Of a DNA stretch of 64,000 bases, positions 52,418-61,727 are shown one piece after another. Source of the stretch: Ixodes scapularis (taxonomy: Eukaryota; Arthropoda; Arachnida; Ixodida; Ixodidae); contig NW_024609846.1 of assembly GCF_016920785.2 (NCBI RefSeq), positions 119,811,473 to 119,875,472 of the forward strand, in the 5' to 3' direction. Each line of letters starts with the position of its first letter. Position 1 is the stretch's first letter. Made by a program: the position numbers and the translations under genes. A model generated the notes under the pieces. That model saw only the letters and a program-made list of their open reading frames with translations. It searched no databases and had not been told where the DNA came from.

Positions 52418-55400
52418 TGTGGGATTCGACTTACCTCACTGCACCGCGAGGTCGATCCCACTCCGTAGCACGATGTTGAGGATTGCTACGGCCGGGTCCG
52501 TCTGGAGGCTGCCGTAGACTCCGAGGAGAGGAATCACTCCGAAAACGCAAAGATACTGAAGAAGTGGGTTTATTTGGCTCCTGTGCCACCACGCTGTGCC
52601 CGTCGGCAAAACTAATAAATAAAAGGAATGGTAAAGTGTCGGCGCTGTCGTATTAGACAGATTCACCTGGAGGGGACCCCCGCTGCCGTATTAGGCAGAT
52701 TCGTGGGACAAAGGGGAAGCACAAAAAGAAAGAGGCTCACGACGAGAGCTTCCCCCAAAACCAGGGTTGCCAGGTGTTTGAACTCCAACCCGCCAAACGT
52801 CCACGAGATCTAGCCCAAAAGTAGCCAAATGTCGATCCAGAAAAATAGCCCAAAAAAAACTTATCATTTGAAACGTTTATTTTGAGCAGAAAAGACACAT
52901 AATACATTTATATCCGTCAAATGCCCCAGAAATGGCGTCCCTTGCACGTTCGGCTGACTTCCTGAAACGCTCGTACAAGCGCATGACAACATATAAGGCC
53001 TTTTCATTTCAGTAGTTGCCTCACCGGTGGATAGAGGGCGCTGACGCATTCGGCGCCATTAGGTTGCTTCAATTTGGTTGCTTTCGGTTCCAACGCGAAC
53101 GCGGCTATGTTGCTGTTTTACGCTGTTTTTGCTTAATTTTGTGATACAATTATGTTCCTTCTAGCACGCAACCAATGAAACTGTGGTATTGAGCCACTTT
53201 GAGGGCCACGAGGTGTTTTAAAGCATAAATTGCGTGCTTTTTTTACCAACTCCTTTGATGTATCTGACTATGGTTGCATGCGAAACGCCTGACTGATGTA
53301 CAGGAAAGGTTACCATTGTCTGCGGTCGTACCCAATGACACCAGTTTCCAGAAAAACAAACTAATGAAGGAACCAACATATGAATGTAAAGAAGCATATC
53401 GACAACTTGATTAGCATTGTGCTGAATCGACCAGAACAGTTGAACCTGCGTGTTTACTACTCACTGTGTGGTTTTTGTGGCCACTCAACCTCAGTGAATT
53501 TAGCAAACTAAAAACGTATCGTGTAATGACGCAGATAATTGATGTAAAGAATTAGTATCGTCTCAGCCTCTTTTTCTTTTTTTTTTTCTGATTCAGTACT
53601 CGAGTAGGTTTTGACAAGCCGAGTAGGAAATTTCTTAAACTATCAACCCTGCTAGAATACTTATAAGCAGAATTTCGCGATATTAGACCTAGGAAATAAA
53701 TTATTTTTATATCAACATTTGCTTACTCAAGATCGTCACGTGATATAAGTAACAATTCTGTCAAATTAAATCTGACACTTTTCTTCCGTAAAATTTGGCC
53801 AAATAAAATGAAAGGGCGCACGAGGAGAAATACCTCGGAAAGTTTGGCCGAATTCTAGCGCTAGGCACCACTTCACGGACCTGTGTGAACAAATATTTAT
53901 TTGTTTGAACAGATTCGCTTTGTAAATTTCGGCGACGCCAGCCACCAAAAGTAAGCTCCTATTCGCCATCGACGATCCTAGACTCAAATGATTGTTATGC
54001 AGAAGGCTCTTTTTTTTTTCGGCGTCAAATATTGCAGAGTTTAAATACTAACAAAAGTTAACCCAACGTATGCAAAAAAATAAAAAAAAAATAAAATGCT
54101 TATGCGTTGAGTTTAAACGGCGTTTTGAATTCGCAGATAGAAAAGACGTTATTTCTTTGTGCATGCTATTATAAAACTCGGGACTGTTAAGTGCCTGTGG
54201 AATTTTCTTACGCGAGAAGTCCCAACCTTTCTGTTAAAATAAATTAAGTGGATGGCAGTGGTTATCTAAATATAATCAATAAATCACTTAAATTACTGTC
54301 GAAATAAGAGCGAGCTCGGTATACAATTCCTTAAACTTCATAAGTAAACCGACTAACCGAACGTTGACGTCGCAAAAAAAGATTGAGAACATCATACACA
54401 TGTAGGTGTGATGATATGAACAAACAAATTGCCTGATGTTGACACACCTTTATTTCCAACCTCAGATAAAGTACAAGTTAAACGTTCGTTGTCTATCTCT
54501 TCCGCGAGTTTCCTCACATAATCAAAAGAAACTGTTTTTGACACATTATGAATACGAAGAACACTATACTTTCAGAAAAAACAGATAGTCTCCTTGCGCT
54601 GACTATTCTTGACGCCTTCCGATCCTAAATGCGCGATATAAATATACGAGATTCTTCCTGAGAACGTTCCGCCACTATTAGTGAACAAACCTCAGTTGTC
54701 ATAAGGACTTTCGAAACTTCGTGATGTCTTAGTCGTCGTCGAGTGGACGCATCGGGCTACAGTTTCCGAAGTAAGGCAAGAAAGCGCGGTGAAACGCGAC
54801 GAAAAACACGAATACAACGTATCCGCAAAAGGCGCGGAGGGGAGAGCGGAGCAGCAAGTTGAAGCAACCTAATGGCTACCGCGTCACGTGATTCTAAGAT
54901 GGCAGCGCCCATGCGAAGGAGGATGAAAAGGTCTATTGGGACGGGTGACCAGAATGACGTCATGGGAGAACTATGCAGCATTCAGACAATCTAAAGAATG
55001 CGCAGAACAGGTGCTGTTAAGGCCGCAAGGAATCGCGCCGTCACTTGTTGAGATGGGGGAATAACACCACATGCTTGCATTCGGAAGAAGTTGGGAGGTA
55101 AACAATTGCACAATGCGTGCAAAAAGAAGACGAATTTGTTTGCTGTCGCAAACTTATCAGGGTTAAGGGACTGAAGCGCCAAATGTGCACGTAACTTACT
55201 CTAAAAAATTCATTTGAACCTATAAACCCCAGTGCTTTCAGGCATTTTGGTTCCAGCAGAGGTCAGAAATTACCCAATGCGCTGGCCAGAAATAGCCCAA
55301 TGCACAGGTCAGAAATAGCCCAATACTAGCCAAATAGCCAACTACCATTTTTTCCCGCCAACTGCAAATAAAACTAGCCCAATTTGGCTATTTGTAGCCC

Positions 55401-55699
55401 AACCTGGCAACCCTGCCCAAAACGAGAGTCAGGGCCGCCGTTCGCGGGCCGCTTATCTAGCCAGCGGAAAGTGGACGCGCCCGGGGTAGGTAGTGTGGCT
55501 TATCCCGCAGATGGGCCGCGTCCACAATCATTTCCGAAGGGTGCGCCGGAGGCACTTTCCCTCAAAAGGGCGAGGGAAGACACGCCCTCTTCGAGGAATG
55601 CGGCCTTACCCCCGTATCCGGGATGACGTCGCCATAACGCTCCCACGGCCTGCTTGTGCTAGGCCTAGATAGGGAGACGGGAAACACGTGTTTCCCACA
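52418..55699 (-). repeat. 5' LTR of the gypsy element, split by a hAT insertion
   Basis: LTR parts 52418-52761 and 55424-55699 together correspond to the 620-bp 3' LTR. The interruption is the hAT element at 52762-55415 plus the repeated 8-mer 55416-55423. The element's own promoter is therefore displaced by 2.65 kb. Confidence 0.95.
52762..55415. mobile_element. hAT element (non-autonomous) inside the 5' LTR
   Basis: Ends CAGGGTTGCCAGGT and ACCTGGCAACCCTG are exact inverted repeats. CCCAAAAC at 52754-52761 and 55416-55423 is a perfect 8-bp duplication. TAGCCCAA/TAGCCAAA motifs repeat near both ends, as expected for transposase-binding subterminal repeats. No reading frame in 2.65 kb has a transposase motif; the inside is AT-rich with one GC-rich patch at 54720-54960 (which includes an AAGATGGCAGCGCCCATGC segment like that of the 3.8-kb repeat). 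Confidence 0.93.
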
Positions 55700-55801
55700 T
55701 ACTTAATTGCCAAAAATCCATAATTAACTTTTTAGCCTTTTAGTTTTAGCTCGCATGTTTCCGTTACAGTTTTTGCAGCCCGTTTTTTACTAAAACTAAT
55801 A

Positions 55802-56065
55802 TCCCTGTTACACGGGCACACTTAACCGCGGTTAACTCAGCTTTAACTGCGGTTACGTGGCAGCACAGATGCCGCACTATGCCCTCGGACAGCTATTTCA
55901 AAAGAAGTGAAGAGAGCGCGTGCACTGCTTTGATGGGTGCTCAAGATGCTCAAGCGCACGTTCGCTCATAGCTCTGACTGCATCGCCGCAGAATGTTGTC
56001 GGCAAGTCTTGTGCGGTAATTGTGGTTTAGCGTAACTGCAGTTAAGTGTGCCCGTGTAACAGGGG
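55802..56065. mobile_element. MITE with CCCTGTTACACGGGCACA ends, TA duplication
   Basis: TCCCTGTTACACGGGCACAC on the left and its counterpart GTGCCCGTGTAACAGGGG on the right, with TA flanking both sides (55800-55801, 56066-56067). About 264 bp. The inner GTTAACTCAG/CTGCGGTTAC symmetry adds to the stem. Confidence 0.85.
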
Positions 56066-57359
56066 TATAAAGCAACTTAAAGGTCACAGGAAAAAAAACT
56101 TTCAGCCTTTCCATTCTGCAGGCGAAGAAGGAAGACCAGCGGAGCTGTGCAATGGATAGTAATGGCCGGCTGCAAGTCGGCAAGCCAGAGTGGAAATGCT
56201 GCTGCCATCTATGAGCGACGGCGGCAACCAGATACGTGGCTTGCCGCCGTCGCTCATAGATGGCGGTAGGTGTCAAGAGTTCGGTGTCTTCATTTCTTTG
56301 CGGTGGACACGAAGCCCGGGGAAACTAGCCCATAACAGCTCCGCCGTAAAAAATTACTTCGATTTACCGCGTGGCGATTTTCGGCAATCACGGCCGCAGG
56401 AAATCGAAACAAACTCCGGAAAAACGCGCCAGCAGCGGAAACAGTTTCACTGCCGAAGAGGCGTCAGAGTGTGACGTCTGGTGACGCTAAGTTGCTGTGA
56501 ACACGTGACCAAAAGCTTTGGCCCAATCCCAGATCGGCTCGCAGGAGCAGGCCACGGGCCGAGACGCGCGAAACATTATCGAAGAAGCTCGCGCTGGAAG
56601 CGGGAAACCTGGAACTCCTCCCTGGCGTTCTCATCCTGCCAGTGACTACCATTTCAGAGGGGAACGTTTGGGCGGTGCCATAGTCAGCGTTCATGCGTAT
56701 GGCTCCTGATTTGATTGCTTCGCCAAGCGACGAACACGCGCGCGCTGGCCTGTCGATATCGCACGCTGGGCTGTGGATTTCGTAAACATCGGAACAATAG
56801 GTTTACCTGCACCTTCTGCCCCGGTGCAGAAAAGCGTAAGGCAGTGTATTTCCGGTATGTGTTTTGGGATACGACCGGAAGCACACCGCCCTACACTTTT
56901 CTGCACCGGTGCAGGTATATAGAACGAGCCACTGAGTGTATTTACCTGGGTCGCTAAACTCGTCAAACACAAAGTTGGCGCCGAAGTTGATAGAGCGCAC
57001 CGATTGGCCTATCACAACGATGACTTCGCGCTTTTTTCGCTGACGTCCAATCGGCGCGTCCCGCGAACTTTTGGCTCAAACTTTGTGTTTCACGAGTTTA
57101 GGGCCCCTGGTGCTATTCCGCTTGCGATTCTCGGTTTTCGGCTGCAAGATCACTCGTGCAGCAAAATAATAAAAACATTAATAAAAATGAAAGAGAAACA
57201 TGAGCGCTAGCTGATGTGTTTGCTGTTTCCACGGGATTTCTTGCCGCACGAGACTGAAAAATGCAAGCAGAATCGCACCATGTCGAACCGGCTTCCGACG
57301 TTGAAATGAACTAAGCTGTGGAGCATTTCAAGGATGGTCAACATATAAAACAAAAACAA
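56066..57359. other. No gene; perfect 24-bp-arm hairpin at 56205-56265
   Basis: GCCATCTATGAGCGACGGCG plus GCAA at 56205-56228 is exactly complementary to 56242-56265, loop 13 nt. GTGCAGAAAAG(C/T)G(T)A-type segments recur at 56822 and, inverted, at 56897-56915. AACACAAAGTT / AACTTTGTGTTT near 56967 and 57079 are an inverted pair, so 56800-57100 may be another foldback. Frames lack motifs. Confidence 0.5.
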
Positions 57360-57413
57360 TATATATATATATATATATATATTTATTTATTTATTTATTT
57401 ATTTATTTATATT
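57360..57413. repeat. Microsatellite (TA)n then (TTTA)n
   Basis: About ten TA followed by about seven TTTA units. Confidence 0.97.
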
Positions 57414-57589
57414 TTGTTTTAAAGAAAATTTAGCTAATCACTCGAGTACTTTATATATCGTCCCCTGGCACGAAGTAGCACGAACGGCCCGGAACTTACA
57501 TGACTGAATTAAGGAAAAAGTAGAAGACAATCTTGTCCTCTTTGTCGCTGTGAGGCTCGCGCCGCCCGCTTGGCCACCGCATCTGTTCA

Positions 57590-57847
57590 GTCGGGAGTGA
57601 TCCAATGTCTTCCCGAGGAACGTTTGCCTCGCCGAGGGTGTCCCATGGCGTACCGTAAGGCCAGCATCGCGGGCACCACGCCGCGCCAGGCCCTCGAGTG
57701 CTGGTCGTCCCGCAACCTCCGCTGCGGCCACTGCTGCCACCTGCCCGTCATGGCGGGAGACGTGAGGTGCCCGCTGTCCAAGCACGCCGAGCACAGAAGC
57801 CTCTTCTCCAGGCAGCAGCTGGAGGTCATCGAGCGATGGTTCAGATC
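57590..57847 (+). CDS. Candidate coding exon, cysteine/histidine-rich, unknown protein
   Basis: From a possible acceptor (CTGTTCAG, ends 57589) or from the ATG at 57645, a plus-strand frame runs to a GT donor (GTAAGC, first base 57848). From the ATG it is 67 codons plus two bases. Codon third positions are mostly G or C, as in a real exon. It reads MAYRKASIAGTTPRQALECW, then CGHCCHLPV with a further RCPLSKHAEH, and closes SRQQLEVIERWF. Cys and His at residues 19, 27, 29-32, 42, 47 and 50 could bind metal. I do not recognise the family. The minus-strand frame over the same bases looks like a shadow. Neither neighbouring exon was found. Confidence 0.5.
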
Positions 57848-58070
57848 GTAAGCACCAGGGTTCCCTCTCCAAAGTCGCGTGAATATACGCCTTTCCAGCG
57901 CTTCACACAAAGGCGAAAAATACCCAGCACTGTGCTGGGGACGTATACGTATTGCATCTGATACTTCGCAGGAGGCAGCCTCCTGGGCATGCTCAGGACG
58001 CGTTGCACAGCCCACTAGACAAAGGTAACAGCGCGCAAAAGGTAATTAACGTGCCCCGCCTTCCACCCCC

Positions 58071-58101
<31 letters not shown>

Positions 58102-58139
58102 CCTTAAAAAAAAGTATTTTTTTCTACCCCAAAAAAGAA
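57848..58139. other. Putative intron start; poly-C and (CA)n at 58066-58100
   Basis: No further exon recognised. A C-run of about 22 passes into CACACACACACA. Confidence 0.5.
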
Positions 58140-58415
58140 AAAAGAAAGAAAACGACACATTCCCAAACGTTTATTCTCCACCCATATGTACGCTGGCGAT
58201 TCAAACAAGATGCCAAAACTTGAGAACTAACCGTTCGTCTCATTAAAAAGTTATACTTTTTTAAAATTTTAATGGGAAAATGGAGCCTGTTTTGGTCAGT
58301 TTTCGGTAACTGTCGCCATTCAGCTTCATGTGTTCGAGAGATCCGTCGGCCATCATTTCCCCATTGAAAATTTCAGAAAATCACTTGGAACTTTTGATTA
58401 CGGGGAGTGCGGAGG
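58140..58415. repeat. Foldback family C, copy 3 (cut by the next element)
   Basis: TTTTAATGGGAAAATGGAGC and CATTTCCCCATTGAAAATTTC mirror each other and match the centre of copies at 15235 and 29160. The right part stops at 58415 where a palindromic element starts. Confidence 0.55.
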
Positions 58416-58731
58416 TACACTCTAAAAAAAGTATGTGCGTCTACTTTCACGCACAACACGTGGAGAGCCAATCACTGCAACTTACGGAGGCAGCTCAGCG
58501 AATGACGATGCCGAAACATCTGTTTAGGCCAAAAACCGCAGCCTGTGTTGTGACATTAAGCAATGCAAAACGTCACGCTTGTATTGCTTAATGTCACAAC
58601 ACAGGCTGCGTTTTTTGGTCTAAACGTATGTTTCGGCATCGTCATTCGCTGAGCTGCCCCCGTAAGTTGCAGTGATTGGCTCTCCGTGTGTTGTGCGTGA
58701 AAGTAGACGCACCTACTTTTTTTTTAGTGTA
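58416..58731. mobile_element. Long palindromic element with TACACT ends
   Basis: TACACTCTAAAAAAAGTA at 58416 and the mirrored TACTTTTTTTTTAGTGTA ending 58731. Arms of about 145 bp match closely throughout (GAGAGCCAATCACTGCAACT, GACGATGCCGAAACAT, GCAGCCTGTGTTGTGACATT). Centre near 58570. It is inserted in foldback family C. Confidence 0.9.
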
Positions 58732-58999
58732 CAGTTGCGTAAATGAACACAAACAATAACCGAACTTCCGGAGGTGCGTATGTAATTTCCGGTTTGCTAT
58801 TGTTTTTGCTCGTTTTTGAGGACCCTCGGTGAGTAGCGCGTGCTTAAAAAGTCTCACCGCCGTGGACTCACTGCGGTACCTCCCCAGATTTACGTATACG
58901 GCGTTGACAATGCCTTCCTGATCCCTTGGGTGAAAAGAAAGAGCACCTGTTCCTCAAAGAAAGGACATATCTGTCGAAAGTGTCGTGGGCCATTGGCGG
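58732..58999. other. No gene seen
   Basis: Linker between two inverted-repeat elements. Confidence 0.4.
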
Positions 59000-59145
59000 C
59001 GATGATGTTAGAACGCCGAGCTCTTATTGGCTTATTGAAGAATATAGTGGGTAGACCTCAAAGGGGCACCTAGCATTAAGGTCTACCCACTATTTTGTTT
59101 TTCTTTCAATCAGCCAATAAGAGTTTGGCGTCGTTCTGACGTCAC
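59000..59145. repeat. Foldback element around TAGTGGGTAGACCT
   Basis: ATAGTGGGTAGACCT (59045) pairs with AGGTCTACCCACTAT, and outside it CTCTTATTGGCTTATTGAA pairs with TTTCAATCAGCCAATAAGAG. Outermost ACGCCGAG / TTGGCGTC is weaker. Confidence 0.8.
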
Positions 59146-59748
59146 TGCAACTCCTGCGCAGAAAGCAGCCGACTTGCACTCCGCATGTCTATCCGACTCG
59201 ACTTGTCCATATAGCTGAGAGCGACTTAAAGCCTACAAATTCCTGAAAGCATTCGACCACTTTGTAAACGGCAAGGCATCGGCAATGGGCATACCTCTCC
59301 CAGGCGCGCGCCGAGCTTTACCCACAGGGGTCGCCGTGCCGGGTTTGGTTTCAGCGGGCAACCTTCCGAAAGTTTTTATTGCTCTTCCTTTAGTGCGACG
59401 CCAGTCCCTGTAATTCACAATTTTCTAGTGCTTGCCATGGTTTTCAAGATTTATTTTTTAGAGCGCCATGCACATTGCATTTGCACGTGCAGTAATGGCC
59501 CATCGTTGTGCGGAAATGGTCGAGCGCCGCGTGGCTCATTCACACTTGCAGGTTCGCAGGCGAATCCGCGGGGAAATTGTCGCCGGGAGGGGAAACCTCC
59601 TCGCCGGCTACGAAATATTTGACCGAGGGAGCAATCGGTCCGAGACAGAGCTTTCCCGCGAAGAAAAGTTTCCACGACGCCGCAGCCAATCAGAACGCAA
59701 GGAGGAAATGGCGTTTGTCGGCGTCACAACCTGGCCGAGTGGCCCGAG
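59146..59748. other. No gene recognised; CCAAT box near 59690
   Basis: GC-balanced sequence with overlapping frames on both strands. CAGCCAATCAGAACG at 59684 is a CCAAT-box context just upstream of the next candidate exon. Confidence 0.4.
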
Positions 59749-59928
59749 TTGTATGGGTTGCCGCCGGAGTTGTCGGAGTTCCCAAACGGTGCAAATGGCG
59801 CCGTCCCGCCGGTATCCTTGTGTCGGCACAAATGCTCGTTGAGACTAAATTATTCAACCTTGTGCGACAAGAGGCATCTGAGCAACGAAGACGGTGCCCA
59901 GAACGAAGATCTGTGGAGTAAAATTGGC
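59749..59928 (+). CDS. Weak candidate exon before a GTGAGT donor
   Basis: The ATG at 59749 opens a frame reading MYGLPPELSEFPNGANGAVP and later DGAQNEDLWSKIG. GTGAGT, a strong donor, begins at 59929. The neighbouring frame (59508-59921) is also open and equally coding-like, so the choice is uncertain. No domain recognised. A CCAAT box lies about 60 bases upstream. Confidence 0.22.
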
Positions 59929-60229
59929 GTGAGTGGTATACGTACACACGTTGTCTCCGTTTGCTCGTTATTTTATTAGTGCCTTTTCGTAACTCCGAGA
60001 GAATGTTCGGCATTTTCTCGGCACTACGGGTTCGAGTTAGCTGTAAGGGGAAGCCTGCAAGAGCTGTTTTTCGAACACCGCTCGTACCAGGTGCAGTCAG
60101 CTCTGGTATCCGTGAGCGCTGACGCCTCGTGTGGCAACAAACGTGAACGGCGCGGTCTTTTTCAGTACAGTAACTTCCCTCAGCAGCAAACCAGTTTTCC
60201 GCAAGTGTGAACGGAACGCATGAGTGATG
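59929..60229. other. No gene seen
   Basis: Follows the candidate donor. No motif. Confidence 0.4.
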
Positions 60230-60612
60230 AAATAGGGCGCGGCGCGGCAGCGGGCGGCAGTACCATAGCAACCGGTGTTGGCGTCCTTACGTCACTTCCT
60301 CGCGGCGCGGCGTCACTAGGATCTGGGTGCGCGTGTGGCGCGCCTAGCGGAGAGCGGCGAGTGTCGCGCGGCGCCCACTTTCACCGCTCGTGTGTTCCAT
60401 GCTTTACTCGCATTGGTCGCGTTGCACATTTTATTGGCTGCACGCGTGTTTACAAACAAACCGGAGCGCCCCTAGCGAACGCCACCGGCGCCGCGCATGC
60501 GCGATGGACGGTGGGCAAGAAGCTCGCCGTCGTATTGCGTTGTTGTCGGCGTCGGTGTGAGTCCCCGTGCTCTTTTTCGTGTTAAAACTGTTGATTCTAC
60601 ATCCTCCTAACA
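60230..60612 (+). promoter_or_regulatory. CpG-rich promoter-like region
   Basis: Dense CpG with TTACGTCACTTCC (CRE plus ETS-like), CATAGCAACC (X-box-like), CATTGGTC (inverted CCAAT) and GCGCATGCGC (NRF1 palindrome) at 60493-60502. The last is kept in the duplicated unit at 61083. Such a combination is typical of TATA-less promoters. It sits directly before the small reading frame at 60613. Confidence 0.5.
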
Positions 60613-60849
60613 ATGTCTGACTACTTGAGCGGCTTCAGCAATATTAACGAGGCTCGTTACACCGCAAAACTTCGCGTGAATAATGTGACGTGCGGCGATT
60701 CATTTCATGTGGACGCCGCAAAATGGGCGCTAAAGCCTGACTCCCACGATGAGATTCTGCTCGCTAATTTCAGTCGCGACGTCGCTCAAGCTGCAAAAGC
60801 GGGGACCGTAGCTGAGGTGGTGGACGTCGACACTGAAAACCGCAAGTAG
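60613..60849 (+). CDS. Small reading frame of unknown function, copy 1
   Basis: 78 codons from ATG 60613 to TAG 60847. The product starts MSDYLSGFSNINEARYTAKL, has VNNVTCGDSF, and ends acidic then NRK. No signal peptide, membrane segment or zinc motif. In copy 2 the homologous sequence continues past the position of this TAG for some 27 further codons, so the TAG here may be a truncating mutation of a frame of about 105 codons. The conserved promoter-like block in front supports a transcribed gene, but each copy has different damage. I do not recognise the family. Confidence 0.45.
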   Translation: MSDYLSGFSNINEARYTAKLRVNNVTCGDSFHVDAAKWALKPDSHDEILLANFSRDVAQAAKAGTVAEVVDVDTENRK

Positions 60850-61219
60850 AATCGGCCATTACAAGTCGGTGATGGCCACTGGTAACAATGATCATCATCT
60901 TCTCGTATCTACTGTTTACACTTAGCCTACTTACCCCAACCAATTTTCAAAAGTGTTTTGAGACCTGCACTTAACTTACTTATCGCAATTACCGGGTCAA
61001 CGTTTGGTTTACGGGCCGCTGTCGTTTGAACGAGCTGACGACAAAAAGCAGACAAGTTTGAAAGAGCAGACGACAGTTCGAACGCATGCGCAATGGAGTG
61101 CGGGCAAGAAGCACCGCGTCTCGCGTCAACAAACCATTGGAATGTCACGTTGTCGACGTCTGTGTGAGTGTGCGTACTCTTTTTCGCGTTGGAATTGTCG
61201 TTTATACGTCCTCATAGCA

Positions 61220-61532
61220 ATGTTTTACCACTTTAATCGCCTCAGCGAAATTATCAAGGCTCGTTACTCCACTAAACTTTGCGTAAATAATTTGACGTGC
61301 GGCGACTTATTTGCATGAACGCCGCCGAATGGTCGCCAAAACCATGATGAGATTCTTCTAGCTATTTTCGGTCACGACGTCGCTCGAGCTGCAAAAGTGT
61401 AGAAGGTAGCGGCGATGATCGACGTCGATACTGAAAATCGGAAGCGGGAACAGACCAAGCGTAACAAGTCGGTGATGGCCACTGGTACCAATGATCAACA
61501 TCTTGCATCTACTGTTTACACCGAGCCTACTT
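61220..61532 (+). pseudogene. Small reading frame of unknown function, copy 2 (broken)
   Basis: Homologous to 60613-60849. It begins MFYHFNRLSEIIKARYSTKL and stops at TGA 61316-61318 after 32 codons. Downstream, in other frames, the homology continues (HDEILLAIF, VDTENRK) and then runs on to a stop near 61530 where copy 1 has already ended. One frameshift and two stops make this copy a pseudogene. Confidence 0.55.
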
Positions 61533-61727
61533 AAGTCTTTTGAGGCCTGCAATTACTTCTTATTGCAACCACCGGGTCAAAGTTTCGTCTACGGCCCGCT
61601 TTTGTTTGAACTATAGCAGACGACAAAAAGCAGACAAGTTTCAAAGAGCAGACGAAAGTTCGAACGATCAGGCGGCCGTGTGAATTTGAAGACGCACTGA
61701 ACCCGCGGGTGGTCCGTACAAGTTGGC

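Larger units (their letters stand above)
45355..55699 (-). mobile_element. Ty3/gypsy LTR retrotransposon, complete but inactivated
   Basis: Two LTRs (45355-45974; 52418-55699 with an insertion) bracket gag and pol on the minus strand. TACT precedes 45355 and follows 55699, giving a 4-bp target duplication. The order protease, reverse transcriptase, RNase H, integrase defines Ty3/gypsy. Without the hAT insertion the length is about 7.7 kb. By hand count the LTRs differ at about 15 of 620 positions. A PPT-like GGGGGGAGGAG (minus strand) abuts the 3' LTR at 45975-45985. Confidence 0.95.
60490..61668 (+). repeat. Tandem duplication, about 590-bp unit, carrying promoter and small frame
   Basis: The CGCATGCGC ... 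GTGGGCAAGAAG ... ATG ... GGCTCGTTAC ... CGGGTCAA ... GACAAAAAGCAGACAAGTTT series occurs twice, offset by about 590 bp. The copies differ at many sites and by small indels, so the duplication is older than that at 5361. The non-LTR element at 61728 lies just after the second unit. Confidence 0.88.

Noticed and set aside
57438..57872. 144-codon minus-strand frame
   Set aside because: It is the shadow of the plus-strand exon; the plus frame has better third-position bias and a splice donor.
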